Assembly: GCF_049800835.1 (NCBI RefSeq)
Contig: NZ_JBNAFU010000001.1
Coordinates: 1,054,001 to 1,118,000 of the forward strand
Source: Dinoroseobacter sp049800835
GTDB taxonomy: Bacteria > Pseudomonadota > Alphaproteobacteria > Rhodobacterales > Rhodobacteraceae
Direction: 5' to 3'
DNA: 64,000 nt
Shown here: positions 1-8,629 of the stretch, one piece after another
Layout of the letters: every line of letters begins with the position of its first letter
How positions within the stretch are numbered: the first letter of the stretch is position 1
Notes under the pieces: model-generated
The model's input: only the letters and a program-made list of their open reading frames with translations
What the model was told of the DNA's origin: nothing
The model's database searches: none
Made by a program: the position numbers and the translations under genes

Positions 1-128
1 ACCACGGCGACTTGGGTGGTGGGGCAGATGTTGAAATTCGGTATCGGTGGCAGATCATTCGATGGCGTCGCGCCAAATAGTTGCGCCATCGCCTCGGTGG
101 GCAAAGTCAATGCAAACCGTCCGCACAT
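1..128 (-). CDS. SOS response-associated peptidase (SRAP/YedK-HMCES family), N-terminal fragment
   Basis: Reading leftward from an ATG at 128, 42 codons begin MCGRFALTLPTEAMAQ and continue to the window edge. The family signature is a Met-Cys-Gly-Arg-Phe start; Cys2 becomes the N-terminal nucleophile that crosslinks to abasic sites in single-stranded DNA. The fragment also has the PNFNICPTTQ stretch typical of this family (usual consensus P-x-Y-N-I-A-P-T-Q). The rest of the gene (usually 200-230 residues) lies outside the window. The Shine-Dalgarno is weak. The identification rests on the N-terminus only but that motif is very characteristic. Confidence 0.8.
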   Translation of the reverse strand, partial: MCGRFALTLPTEAMAQLFGATPSNDLPPIPNFNICPTTQVAV

Positions 129-254
129 GGCCCCAGCCTAGTCTGGACATCTGCGACAAACCAGCCTGATCACCCCGAAACCACGGTGACTTGCCCCAGA
201 TCATGGCGCGCCCCGCCCCTGTAAAGGAAACTTCGGGCCGGAGAGGGGACTACA

Positions 255-353
255 ATGCGGTACGCACGCATCTTTTTGGCCAGCCGGTGGGCGGTTCCAG
301 CAGGCGTGTTCCTGTTGCTTTTGGCAAGTCTGATCGCACAGGGCATGGGCTGA
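255..353 (+). CDS. Possible 32-residue membrane microprotein
   Basis: An ATG 6 bases after a good purine-rich site (GGAGAGGGG) opens a 32-codon frame. The product has a basic N-terminus (MRYARIFLASRW) followed by one hydrophobic stretch (VFLLLLASLIAQ), consistent with a single membrane helix or a short leader. I recognise no family. It lies in the otherwise empty interval between the SRAP gene and the next gene, so it could also be chance; the ribosome site is the main support. Confidence 0.3.
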   Translation: MRYARIFLASRWAVPAGVFLLLLASLIAQGMG

Positions 354-395
354 GACGGGTTCGGACAGCGCCCGTGCAAATACATCTTGCTATTT

Positions 396-412
396 CTGAC
401 TTTTTTAGTCAG
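396..412. repeat. Perfect 17-base inverted repeat (6-bp arms, T5 centre)
   Basis: CTGACT and AGTCAG flank five T residues. It lies 40 bases before the likely start of the next gene. It could be an operator for a dimeric regulator or part of a weak terminator for the small frame upstream. There is no U-run after it in either direction, so a terminator is less likely. Confidence 0.5.
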
Positions 413-451
413 CATTAGCGCCATGTGCACGTCCGACTTGGAACTTTCCGA

Positions 452-910
452 ATGAGCCTGGAACGCTGGAGCGCGTCCGGCCTTGTTCTGCTGGACGGCT
501 TGCCCCCTACGCAGACGCAATTCATTCGCCTTATCCGCATGTGGACCACGGGCACAGATGGCAAGAACGCTGTCTGGACACTGCTGGCCAACAGACTGGG
601 CACGCCGCGGGCACGGGTCGCCTTGCGCGCGATGGAACAGTCCGTGTCGTTGATCGATCGCTGTGGGCCACGACCTTTGACGCTGCGCCCCTCGGATGAC
701 GATCTGGTCAATCAGGACGAGCATTTGTTTGCAACTCTCGGAGAGGAGGCGCTGAGTCCGGACAGAGAGCATGCTTTGCTGCTGGCGATGCTTCTGGTGC
801 GCCCGGATCTCGCACCGGCGCTGGTGGATCACATGACCCAGTTGTCTTTGCATATTCGCTGCATGGAACTGCCCGCACCTGATCGACGGACCCCGCGTAC
901 CCTGCACTAG
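452..910 (+). CDS. Hypothetical protein, 152 residues
   Basis: I do not recognise this protein. It starts MSLERWSASGLVLLDG and is mostly helical by composition, with no signal peptide or membrane segment. A GTG at 425 would add nine residues; neither start has a strong ribosome site and I prefer the ATG at 452. It is convergent with the MFS gene, and the two stop codons share the palindrome CTAG (907-910). Coding potential is supported by the sustained frame and by GC-rich third positions. Confidence 0.6.
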   Translation: MSLERWSASGLVLLDGLPPTQTQFIRLIRMWTTGTDGKNAVWTLLANRLGTPRARVALRAMEQSVSLIDRCGPRPLTLRPSDDDLVNQDEHLFATLGEEALSPDREHALLLAMLLVRPDLAPALVDHMTQLSLHIRCMELPAPDRRTPRTLH

Positions 911-2064
911 CCGCGAGGCCGCGCGACCCAAAGCGTCAGCAGAGCCAGCAATCCGACTGCGGAGCCCGCGACGCCAAGGGCACCCTGCCCCGCCAGGTTC
1001 AGCACACCACCCCCAAGTGCGGATCCGACCGCAGCGCCGACATATATGGCCGCCGCATTCAAGGACAGGACCACGGGCGCAACATCAGGCGCGCGCGAGA
1101 TCAGGCGTGCCTGCTGCGGGGCCATGAACGACCAGCCGCAGACCGACCAGGCGATAATCAGACCAAGCACCACCGGAAGGGCCAGCGGCAAAAAGGAAAA
1201 CACCGGCATCAAAGCGATCTGGCTGATGCACAGCATCATCAGCGTGCGTTCCGGTCCGATGCGGTCGGCCAGCGCACCGCCGACGATGTTCCCGATCACG
1301 GCCCCGCCGCCGAAGATCAGCAAGGCGAGTGAAATCATCGTACTGCCGAAGCCCATCTGCGCGGCAAGAACCGGGGCCATGAACGTGTAAACAACGTAAA
1401 TGGCACCCAGAAAAACCGACGTGAAAGCCACTGCCAGCATCAACGGTCCCTGCTTCAGAACCCGCCGGAGATCGACAAGTGCAACCGGCTGGAACTGCAA
1501 GCCGCGCGGCACACGGGTCCAGACCAGCCACAGGCATGGAACGGACAACGCCAGGACAACCCAAAAAGCCGGGCGCCACCCGATTTCGTACGCGATGAAA
1601 GCGCCCACCGGGATGCCCGCAACCTGCGCCAGCGTGATACCGAAAAACACGGCCGCCAGCGCGCTGGCCCTGCGCTCAGGCGCGCTGAGGCCTGCGGCCA
1701 CGGCGGCAGACACGGGCGTGAAGATACCCGCCCCCGCAGCTGCAATGATCCGTGAGAGCCACAAAGCGCCCTCTGCGGTTGAAAGCGCGCAGCCCAGCAT
1801 GCCGACCGCAAAAACACCGAGCCCCAAGAACAGAATCTTGCGTCGACCGACCCGCCCCGTGGCGGCAACAAGGATCGGTGAGGAAATCGCGTAGGCCAAC
1901 GCATAAACGGTCATCATCAACCCGGCGCGCGCGGGCGTGATGCCCAGATCATCGGCCAGCGGCTCCAGCAGCCCCACGACCACGAACGCGCCCATTCCGA
2001 TCACGAAATTCGCCGCCGACAGGATCGGGATCATGGATTTGGGGGCGCTCAGGGGCTCGGCCAT
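907..2064 (-). CDS. MFS transporter (DHA1/AraJ-like exporter)
   Basis: The 385-residue product is almost entirely hydrophobic, with about twelve membrane helices. It carries the MFS loop 2-3 signature in degenerate form (ATGRVGRRKILFLG, about residues 65-80) and a second-half counterpart (GGALADRIGPERTLM). The first half resembles the AraJ/YdhP/DHA1 drug and sugar efflux group. Substrate cannot be told from sequence. An internal ATG about 10 codons in (MIPILSAANF) is an alternative start. It is convergent with the gene to its left and separated from the 5'-nucleotidase gene upstream by a terminator. Confidence 0.85.
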   Translation of the reverse strand: MAEPLSAPKSMIPILSAANFVIGMGAFVVVGLLEPLADDLGITPARAGLMMTVYALAYAISSPILVAATGRVGRRKILFLGLGVFAVGMLGCALSTAEGALWLSRIIAAAGAGIFTPVSAAVAAGLSAPERRASALAAVFFGITLAQVAGIPVGAFIAYEIGWRPAFWVVLALSVPCLWLVWTRVPRGLQFQPVALVDLRRVLKQGPLMLAVAFTSVFLGAIYVVYTFMAPVLAAQMGFGSTMISLALLIFGGGAVIGNIVGGALADRIGPERTLMMLCISQIALMPVFSFLPLALPVVLGLIIAWSVCGWSFMAPQQARLISRAPDVAPVVLSLNAAAIYVGAAVGSALGGGVLNLAGQGALGVAGSAVGLLALLTLWVARPRG

Positions 2065-2098
2065 TCAAACGTGGTGCCGTTTTTGCCCCGCCACGGCA

Positions 2099-2131
2099 AC
2101 AAAAAACGGCGCGCAAAGCCTGCGCGCCGTT
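2099..2131 (-). terminator. Rho-independent terminator of the 5'-nucleotidase gene
   Basis: ACGGCGCGCA and TGCGCGCCGT form a perfect 10-bp stem with a five-base loop. On the minus strand it is followed by a run of T residues. It starts about 20 bases after the stop codon of the leftward nucleotidase gene. Confidence 0.85.
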
Positions 2132-2151
2132 CGTGCCGAAAGTGGTCGGGG

Positions 2152-3741
2152 TTACTCGACCTGTTTGATCCGGCCTTCGGTAAACGGCTCATAAGCACCG
2201 CCCGCTTCGGCCAGATACTCTGCGACCACATCTGCAAGGTCTGGGCCAAAATCATAGGCGTTCTTGTCGTCGCCTGCGAACATGGCGTAACCATCGCCGC
2301 CGTTGCGCACGTAGTTGTTTGTGACCACACCATAAGTCGCTGCGGGGTCGATTGGGACGGAGGTGTCGCCATCAACCACCATAACTTCGGTGATCCGGCT
2401 GCCAGCCTCGGCGCTGGGGTCCCAGGTGAAGGTCATGCCGGCAACCTGCGGGAAGCGACCCGCCCCTTCGTCATACTTGCTGACCCCGTTTTCCAACGCG
2501 TCGATGAGCATTTGGCCAGTCGCCTGGAAGGTCGACAGCGTATTCTGGAACGGTAGCACAGTCAGCACTTCGCCCATGGTGATCTCACCCTCATCGATGG
2601 ACGCACGAAGACCCCCACCGTTTTGGAACGCGATCTGAATGCCTTGGTCAGCAACGCGCGCAAGCATGGCGTCGGTGACAAGATTGCCCATCTCGCATTC
2701 CATCGCACGGCAAACAGACCGGTCCCCTTCGATTGGAGAGGCCGCATCCGAAACACGCTGCGCTTTCAATTCTTCAATCGGACCCGCCAGTTCCGAGACA
2801 CGTGCGACAATCTCGGCGTCGGGTTCAATCGATGCGTCCAGTACGATGGTGTTGCCAGTAGCCGCAGTCACATTGCCTGCGTCGTCAAATGTCAGCTCAA
2901 GATGGCCGACGTATTTCGAATAGGCATAGGCCTGCACCACAGGCACATCGCCGACCATGACCGGATAAGGCGCCGAGGCGTCTTCATTGTCATTGCCAAG
3001 AAGCGTGTGCGAATGACCACCAACAACAGCGTCAAGCCCGGAAACGGCTTCCGCAATTGCCATGTCTTTTGGCAGACCGACATGGGTCAGCGCAATGATC
3101 TTGTTGACACCAGCGGCCTCAAGCTCTGACACGTCCTGCTGTAGGGCTTCGATCTCGTTCTGGAAGATCACATTCGGACCGGGCGAGGAGGTTTCGACCG
3201 TATCAACCGCCAATGCAGAGACGATACCAATCCGCTCGCCGCCGACCTCAAGAACCACATGGTCCATCACGTGGTCCTTTAGAAGCTCTTCGGCAGACAA
3301 ATCCAGATTGCCTGAGATCACGGGGAAGCTGACCCGGTCGGTGAACTCGCGCAGCTTGATTGGCCCATCGTCGAACTCGTGGTTGCCGACCGCCATGGCG
3401 TCAAAGCCAATCTTCTCCATGAACTCTGCCTCGACCTCGCCTTTGTAGGTCGAGTACATCAGCGAGCCCTGAAACTGGTCGCCCGCATCCAGAACGATCA
3501 CGTTCTGGCCGTCCGCGGTCAGCTGGTCGCGCAGCTCGTTGATCTTGGTGGCCACGCGCGCCACGCCGCCAAAGCACTTGCCTTCGCCCTCGTCCTCGGC
3601 CGAGCAGGTGCTGTCGAACCGGTTGATCGACTCAATCCGACTGTGCAGATCGTTGATGTGAATGATATGCAGACTGTACTCGGCGGATGCGATCCCTGAA
3701 GAGAGCGCCAAAACCGCGGCAGACGTCAGAATCCGATGCAT
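2152..3741 (-). CDS. Secreted 5'-nucleotidase / 2',3'-cyclic phosphodiesterase (UshA/CpdB-type metallophosphatase)
   Basis: Start at 3741 is chosen because the ATG follows a strong AGGGGG site and opens a clear signal peptide (MHRILTSAAVLALSSGIASA). The mature protein (about 510 residues) has a calcineurin-like metallophosphatase domain: INDLHSR (Asp31, His33), LDAGDQ (about 84-89), GNHEFD (119-124) and GHSHT (about 240). It ends with a 5'-nucleotidase C-terminal domain containing the substrate stretch NNYVRNGGDGYAMF. The family dephosphorylates nucleotides in the periplasm, releasing nucleosides and phosphate; the nucleoside salvage operon at 20.4-25 kb would be a natural downstream partner (inference). 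Confidence 0.92.
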   Translation of the reverse strand: MHRILTSAAVLALSSGIASAEYSLHIIHINDLHSRIESINRFDSTCSAEDEGEGKCFGGVARVATKINELRDQLTADGQNVIVLDAGDQFQGSLMYSTYKGEVEAEFMEKIGFDAMAVGNHEFDDGPIKLREFTDRVSFPVISGNLDLSAEELLKDHVMDHVVLEVGGERIGIVSALAVDTVETSSPGPNVIFQNEIEALQQDVSELEAAGVNKIIALTHVGLPKDMAIAEAVSGLDAVVGGHSHTLLGNDNEDASAPYPVMVGDVPVVQAYAYSKYVGHLELTFDDAGNVTAATGNTIVLDASIEPDAEIVARVSELAGPIEELKAQRVSDAASPIEGDRSVCRAMECEMGNLVTDAMLARVADQGIQIAFQNGGGLRASIDEGEITMGEVLTVLPFQNTLSTFQATGQMLIDALENGVSKYDEGAGRFPQVAGMTFTWDPSAEAGSRITEVMVVDGDTSVPIDPAATYGVVTNNYVRNGGDGYAMFAGDDKNAYDFGPDLADVVAEYLAEAGGAYEPFTEGRIKQVE

Positions 3742-3859
3742 TCGGATAACCCCCTGTTTAAAGCTTTTGTAACGAAAGCGTGGCGGCAAAAACCGGGAGT
3801 GTCAAAGGGCCTGTCGCGGTCGGCTTGACGTTGCCCAGCCGGGACCGCAAAGAAGGCCC

Positions 3860-4201
3860 ATGCAAATCTACAAAATCTTCCGCGCCGAGGAGTTCTCGGC
3901 CTTCGAAGCGGCGGGCAAGACCGCCGGCGCCCCGGTCGATCTGGCCGATGGGTACATCCATTTCTCGACCGCCGCGCAGGTTGCCGAAACAGCGGCAAAG
4001 CACTTCGCCGGGGAGTCTGATCTGGTCCTTCTCGGGCTTGAGGCCGACGCGCTCGGCGATGCGCTGAAATGGGAGCCGTCGCGCGGCGGGGCTTTGTTCC
4101 CGCATCTTTATCGCGAGATGACATCGGCGGACGTTTTGTGGGTGCAACCCATACCGCTGGGGCCCGACGGTGTGCATGTCCTGCCTGAGGATTTGGGATG
4201 A
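3860..4201 (+). CDS. DUF952 family protein
   Basis: The 113-residue product starts MQIYKIFRAEEF and includes the DGYIHFSTAAQ stretch that defines DUF952. Members are small cytosolic proteins of unknown function, some structurally related to glutathione S-transferase-like or ADP-ribosyl-type folds. The stop overlaps the pyrD start (ATGA), so it is translationally coupled to pyrD. Confidence 0.88.
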   Translation: MQIYKIFRAEEFSAFEAAGKTAGAPVDLADGYIHFSTAAQVAETAAKHFAGESDLVLLGLEADALGDALKWEPSRGGALFPHLYREMTSADVLWVQPIPLGPDGVHVLPEDLG

Positions 4202-5256
4202 GCCTATTGGAACAGGTCGGGCTGCGCGCCCTGCGCAGCCTTGATCCCGAAACCGCGCATGGCCTGGCGCTGAAGGCGTTGAACGCGGGGCTTGGCCCCC
4301 GGTCCGGACCGCTTACCAGCACGCGCCTGAAGACCGAGATTGCCGGTTTGGCGCTGCCGAACCCGGTAGGGCTGGCCGCCGGGTTTGACAAAAACGCCGA
4401 AGCCCTGGGGGCATTGGGCCGCGCGGGGTTCGGCTTCATCGAGGTGGGTGCCGCAACGCCGCGCCCGCAACCCGGCAACCCACGCCCACGCCTGTTTCGG
4501 CTGAGCGAGGACAAGGCTGCGATCAACCGGTTCGGGTTCAACAACGATGGGTCGGAGGCAATCGCCGCCCGCCTCGCCCGACGCCCCTCAGACGCGATTG
4601 TCGGACTGAACCTCGGTGCCAACAAGGACAGTGTCGACCGGGCGGCGGATTTCGCGGATGTCTTGCGGATATGCGGGCCCCATGTGGATTTCGCGACCGT
4701 CAACGTGTCCTCCCCAAATACCGAGCGTTTGCGCGACCTGCAGGGGGCAGACGCCCTTCGCAGTCTTCTGGAGGGCGTCGTGACCGCGCGGGACGGCCTC
4801 GACCACCCTGTCCCCGTGTTCCTGAAAATTGCTCCGGATCTGGATGAGGCGGGCTTGGAGGATATCGCTGCCATAACACGCGAAGGACAGATCGATGCGA
4901 TCATCGCGACAAACACCACGCTGTCGCGGGCGGGGTTGGCATCCGCACACAAGACCGAAGGCGGCGGGCTGTCCGGCGCGCCCTTGTTCGATCGCTCGAC
5001 ACGTGTTCTGGCGCAGATGCGCCGCCTGACCGAAGGCACAGTTCCGCTGATCGGCGTTGGCGGCGTCGGCTCGGCAGAGCAAGCCTACGCCAAGATACGT
5101 GCCGGTGCTTCGGCGGTGCAGCTTTACACCGCGCTTGTTTATGGTGGGATGAGTCTCGTGGCCGGTATCGTCACTGGCCTCGACCGGTTGCTTGCACGGG
5201 ATGGCTTCGAGACGGTGGCCGAGGCTGTCGGGACGGGAATGGAGGATTGGCTGTGA
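4198..5256 (+). CDS. pyrD: Dihydroorotate dehydrogenase (quinone), class 2
   Basis: The 352-residue protein oxidises dihydroorotate to orotate in pyrimidine synthesis, passing electrons to quinone at the membrane. Class 2 features are the N-terminal helical extension (LLEQVGLRALRSLDPETAHG), the FMN site NPVGLAAGFDKNAEA, the catalytic-serine loop NVSSPNT and the GGLSG phosphate motif. Length is normal. It is coupled to DUF952 in front and to the ArsC-like gene behind. Confidence 0.97.
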   Translation: MSLLEQVGLRALRSLDPETAHGLALKALNAGLGPRSGPLTSTRLKTEIAGLALPNPVGLAAGFDKNAEALGALGRAGFGFIEVGAATPRPQPGNPRPRLFRLSEDKAAINRFGFNNDGSEAIAARLARRPSDAIVGLNLGANKDSVDRAADFADVLRICGPHVDFATVNVSSPNTERLRDLQGADALRSLLEGVVTARDGLDHPVPVFLKIAPDLDEAGLEDIAAITREGQIDAIIATNTTLSRAGLASAHKTEGGGLSGAPLFDRSTRVLAQMRRLTEGTVPLIGVGGVGSAEQAYAKIRAGASAVQLYTALVYGGMSLVAGIVTGLDRLLARDGFETVAEAVGTGMEDWL

Positions 5257-5600
5257 CTGATGTGACGCTCTGGCATAACCCGCGATGCTCGAAATCGCGG
5301 GCGGCTCTGGCCCTTTTGGAGGATGCCGGACACACGGTTCTCGTGCGACGCTATCTTGAGGACACACCGAGCCTGCAAGACCTGCGCGACGTCCAAGTCG
5401 TGCTTGGCCTCACCGCGCTCGGCATGGCACGCACCCGTGAGGCTGCCTTCAAGGAGGCGGGGCTGACGAGGGCGTCGGATGACGCGGCAGTGCTGGCCGC
5501 AATGGTTGCCCACCCGATCCTGATCGAACGACCGGTTGCGATCACGCCAAAAGGTGCCGTGATTGGTCGCCCGCCGGAGCGTGTTCTGGAGGTGGTGTAA
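5253..5600 (+). CDS. arsC: Arsenate reductase, ArsC glutaredoxin-dependent family
   Basis: The start is set at the GTG at 5253, six bases after GGAGGA and overlapping the pyrD stop; a TTG at 5247 is a poorer alternative. The 115-residue product has the catalytic motif WHNPRCSKSR with the nucleophilic Cys near residue 10, and the C-terminal HPILIERP and GRPPE stretches that carry arsenate-binding arginines. YfgD-type homologues share this fold, and being in a pyrD operon rather than an ars operon means a housekeeping thiol role is possible. Confidence 0.85.
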   Translation: MTDVTLWHNPRCSKSRAALALLEDAGHTVLVRRYLEDTPSLQDLRDVQVVLGLTALGMARTREAAFKEAGLTRASDDAAVLAAMVAHPILIERPVAITPKGAVIGRPPERVLEVV

Positions 5601-5643
5601 CAGTGCGCATGTTGAGGCCGCAGGTTGCCAGTCGCCGGACGAC

Positions 5644-6978
5644 TTAACGGCTTGAACCCATGGCGGGGGCGAGGCTTGCTTCCAACGCCGGGTAGCGCCA
5701 CGCAAGGGTCAGCGCGCGGACCACGAACATCACCATCATCGCCGCCCACAGTCCGTGGTTGCCAAAGGCGGGCAGCAGAACAGCAAGCGCGACCAGATAG
5801 GTGAGAAAAGACAGCGCCATCATGTTACGCATGTCGCGCGTGCGGGTCGCGCCGATAAAGATGCCATCCAGCATCCAGGCGGCAACACCTAGAAGCGGGG
5901 CGACCACCATCCAGGGCAGGTAAGCGCGCGCGGCATCGCGCACATCCGGCGCGGTTGTCATCGTGTCGATCAACCACGGACCTGACAACGCGAAGCCAAG
6001 CGCAAGGGCAACAACACTGACCAGTGCCCAGACCGTCGCCAGTCGTGCGCCTTGCCGGAGCCGTGCAACGGAGGCAGAGCCGACCGCCTGCCCCACCAGC
6101 GCTTCGGCCGCAAAGGCGAACCCGTCGAGCGCATAGGCGGTGATGTGCAGGAATTGTAGCAGAACCTGATTGGCGGCGAGCGTCACATCGCCGAGACCTG
6201 CACCAAAGAACAGAAAAGACACGAATGCGGCTTGCAGAAGGACCGAGCGGATCAGGATATCGCCATTGACGACGCTCATCTGGATCAGCCGCGTCTTGTC
6301 GAACACCCGCGCGGCATTGCGCCAGTCAGGCTGCCGAAACGCAGCGCGACATAGCCACAGGCCCAACGCCAGACCGCTCCACTCAGCGATAAAGGTGGCG
6401 ATGGCGACGCCTTCGACCCCCCAGCCAAGGCCGAGGACAAACCAAAGGTCCAGCACGATGTTCACGCCATTCATCCAGACCTGCAGAACCAGCACAGCCC
6501 GCGTGCGTTCTGCCGCGATCAACCAGCCTGTAATGCCGTAAATCGCGATCGCCGCGGGGGCGGACCAGATTCGGATGTCCATGTAGGATCGCGCGAGTGC
6601 CTCGACCTCGGGGCTAGCAGGGGCAAGCTGGAAGGCACCCCAGAAAACCGGCACGCGCAGCACGATCAGCAGAACGCCGAACACTCCGGCAATCAGCAAC
6701 GCACGCGACAGAAGCGCGGCAACTTCGGGCAAGTCCCTGCGCCCGAGGGCTTGCGCCGCCAGACCAGTGGTGCCCATGCGCAGGAAGCCGAAAATCCAGT
6801 AGATCGCGGTAAGAATGATCGCCCCGATCCCGACCGCGCCAATAGGCGCAGCTTGCCCCATCTGCCCCACCACGCCCGTGTCCACCGCCCCAAGGATCGG
6901 CACTGTAGCGTTCGAAATGACAATTGGCACAGCGATGTTGAGCACCCGCCGATGGGTGAGCGGTGCCGTGTCGCGCAT
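5644..6978 (-). CDS. MATE family efflux transporter (DinF-like)
   Basis: The product of about 444 residues has twelve hydrophobic segments and a MATE N-terminus (HRRVLNIAVPIVISN..PILGAVDTGVVGQMG). The conserved Asp-Thr-Gly of helix 1 is present. DinF-type members export cationic compounds in exchange for Na+ or H+. I place the start at the ATG at 6978, four bases after the upstream stop, where translation is probably coupled; a GTG at 6993 would add five residues. Confidence 0.92.
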   Translation of the reverse strand: MRDTAPLTHRRVLNIAVPIVISNATVPILGAVDTGVVGQMGQAAPIGAVGIGAIILTAIYWIFGFLRMGTTGLAAQALGRRDLPEVAALLSRALLIAGVFGVLLIVLRVPVFWGAFQLAPASPEVEALARSYMDIRIWSAPAAIAIYGITGWLIAAERTRAVLVLQVWMNGVNIVLDLWFVLGLGWGVEGVAIATFIAEWSGLALGLWLCRAAFRQPDWRNAARVFDKTRLIQMSVVNGDILIRSVLLQAAFVSFLFFGAGLGDVTLAANQVLLQFLHITAYALDGFAFAAEALVGQAVGSASVARLRQGARLATVWALVSVVALALGFALSGPWLIDTMTTAPDVRDAARAYLPWMVVAPLLGVAAWMLDGIFIGATRTRDMRNMMALSFLTYLVALAVLLPAFGNHGLWAAMMVMFVVRALTLAWRYPALEASLAPAMGSSR

Positions 6979-6982
6979 GATC

Positions 6983-7492
6983 CTAGACGTCACGCGCAGG
7001 CATCAGGAAGTGCACTGTTGCTTGCGCAAAAGGACGTTGCGCATTGTCCTGCCATGCTTCGGCAAACACCGTTGCATAGCGGCGGCCGAGCCGGGTGACG
7101 CGCGCACGCGCATACGCGTCCCGCGGCAGGCCCGAACGCAGATAATCCACGGTGAAATCGATGGTTTTGGGCAGGCGCGGCAGAGTTTCTTGCGACAGCG
7201 TCGTCGCGTCGATGCGACCCGCCTCCAGATCGTCCCACAGCATCGCCCAGCTGACCTCTATCTGGGCGGTGACTTCCAGGAAGGCGGCCGTGACGCCGCC
7301 GTGGATCGCGGGCAGAAGCGGATTGCCAATCAGCTTGTCATCAAAGGACAGGATTGCCGTCAACTCATCCCCGCGCCGGTCAACCGTCACCCCCAGAAAC
7401 TGCACATAGGGCACGCCTTCGACAAGCGCGCGCAAGGCCCCGTCGCGGCGTTGCTTGACCACTTGCATCGGCTCGGGCTTCGCGCGGCTCAT
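6983..7492 (-). CDS. PaaI-family hotdog thioesterase
   Basis: The 169-residue product has the hotdog core with the PaaI-type active-site region NPLLPAIHGGVTAAFLE. Such enzymes hydrolyse short or aromatic acyl-CoA thioesters. It directly follows another thioesterase gene (ATGA overlap) and precedes the MATE gene, forming a three-gene leftward operon. The two thioesterases are related but clearly diverged. Confidence 0.88.
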   Translation of the reverse strand: MSRAKPEPMQVVKQRRDGALRALVEGVPYVQFLGVTVDRRGDELTAILSFDDKLIGNPLLPAIHGGVTAAFLEVTAQIEVSWAMLWDDLEAGRIDATTLSQETLPRLPKTIDFTVDYLRSGLPRDAYARARVTRLGRRYATVFAEAWQDNAQRPFAQATVHFLMPARDV

Positions 7493-7929
7493 GATCCGTC
7501 CCCTTTGGAAGGCTCAACAGTGAAGGCCCCTGTGGCCATGGCGACCGGGCGCTCCGTATCCTCGTCCATTGCGACGGCGCGCACGAAAGCCACGTTGCGG
7601 GTGATGTGGTGACATTCCGCCCGTGCGGTGATCCGGTGATGGGGCGTGGCCGCGCGCATATAGTCGATCCGCAAGTCGATCGTGGCGGTTCCCCCGGGGG
7701 CGTCCGGGTGGCTCATGACCGCAGCCCCGCCGCAGGTATCCATCAATGCCGATACCGCGCCGCCATGGATCACTTCGGTGCGGGTGTCGCCGACCAGTTT
7801 TTGGTCATAGGGCATGGAAATCACGGCAACTCCTTCGCCGACTTCCTCGATGCGCATGTTCAGCGCCTTGGCGTGCGGAAGAAACGCGATGAACTGTGAT
7901 GCGATGCGGGCTTTGTCTGTGCCTGTCAT
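7489..7929 (-). CDS. PaaI-family hotdog thioesterase (second copy)
   Basis: The start at 7929 is preferred because GAGG lies five bases upstream and the hotdog domain begins shortly after; a longer frame back to 7992 is not needed. The 146-residue product contains DTRTEVIHGGAVSALMDTCG, the usual PaaI-type catalytic stretch with Asp and His-Gly-Gly. It is divergent from the MerR gene at 8031, so the MerR protein could control it. Confidence 0.88.
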   Translation of the reverse strand: MTGTDKARIASQFIAFLPHAKALNMRIEEVGEGVAVISMPYDQKLVGDTRTEVIHGGAVSALMDTCGGAAVMSHPDAPGGTATIDLRIDYMRAATPHHRITARAECHHITRNVAFVRAVAMDEDTERPVAMATGAFTVEPSKGDGS

Positions 7930-7967
7930 GAATCCTCGGGCAAGTTTCCCTCGTGCGGCCATTGCCC

Positions 7968-7999
7968 TTGCACCCTTAGCGCGTTGCGTCAAATATAAA
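7968..7999 (+). promoter_or_regulatory. Possible promoter of the first MerR gene
   Basis: TTGCAC (7968-7973) and TATAAA (7994-7999) are separated by 20 bases. A long spacer of 19-20 bases is typical of promoters controlled by MerR proteins. It lies in the divergent gap between the thioesterase and MerR genes. Evidence is pattern only. Confidence 0.3.
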
Positions 8000-8030
8000 G
8001 AACGCCGGAAGCCAAGCCTTGGGAGGGAGC

Positions 8031-8399
8031 ATGGCGGAGGAAACGATCAGCTTCAAGGACATGTGCGCCCGTTTCGACGTGACGCCGCGTACCTTGCGTT
8101 ACTACGAGTATATCGAACTTCTCTCCCCGATCCGGGAGGGACGAGCGCGGTTCTACACTGCGCGCGAGGTTGCACGCATGAAGCTGATCCTGCGCGGACG
8201 CCGGTTCGGGTTCAGCCTCGAAGAGATCCGGCAATGGCTGCTGATGTACGACCATCAGGGCACGGAAGTGCAGAACAAGGTCTGGGTCGAAAACGCGACG
8301 CTCAAGCTCGAGGAGCTTCAGAGGCAGCGCGACGAGTTGGACCGCACGATCGAAGACTTGCGAACCCTGCGCGACGAGGTGGCCTCCGCCGGAGATTGA
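8031..8399 (+). CDS. MerR family transcriptional regulator
   Basis: Start at 8031 follows GGGAGGGAG. The 122-residue protein has a MerR winged-helix domain (FDVTPRTLRYYEYIELLSP) and a C-terminal coiled coil (about residues 85-115). It has no metal-binding cysteine cluster, which fits regulators of acyl-CoA metabolism more than metal sensors. It is closely similar to the MerR gene 230 bases downstream (shared RGxRFGFSLEEIRQ), so the two look like a tandem duplication. Confidence 0.9.
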   Translation: MAEETISFKDMCARFDVTPRTLRYYEYIELLSPIREGRARFYTAREVARMKLILRGRRFGFSLEEIRQWLLMYDHQGTEVQNKVWVENATLKLEELQRQRDELDRTIEDLRTLRDEVASAGD

Positions 8400-8552
8400 C
8401 AGTGTCGGCGGTGGTGTCGGTCCAACGCCCTGTCAAGCCCGATGCACACGGATCTGGTTGCCCAGACAGTTCGCCATGGGCCGCAATTAAACGCAGGGTG
8501 GTTCGATTGTCCGTATTTCGCAGGATGCGCCTGAAGTGACGCGACGTCCCGC

Positions 8553-8566
8553 TTACGTAAACGTCA
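8553..8566. promoter_or_regulatory. LiuR-type MerR operator candidate
   Basis: TTACGTAAACGTCA resembles the TTACGT-x-AACGTAA style of site used by LiuR-type MerR regulators of branched-chain and fatty-acid catabolism (from memory of that family). It lies 64 bases before the second MerR gene, which heads the acyl-CoA operon. Autoregulation and control of the operon are inferred. Confidence 0.45.
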
Positions 8567-8629
8567 TCTGATCTTGTATATCGCATCCTGCGGAGGCACA
8601 TGCACCCTGCTTCCGAGGAGAATGTTGTT

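Noticed and set aside
170..931. Long leftward open frame of about 250 codons
   Set aside because: It lies antisense to the gene at 452-910 and across intergenic sequence; its product is Gln/Arg/His-rich with no domain and no ribosome site. Typical GC-rich antisense frame.
3742..3859. Pho box between the 5'-nucleotidase and DUF952 genes
   Set aside because: Only a weak TTGTAAC-like string was found, without the repeated 7-base half-sites spaced by four bases that a Pho box needs.
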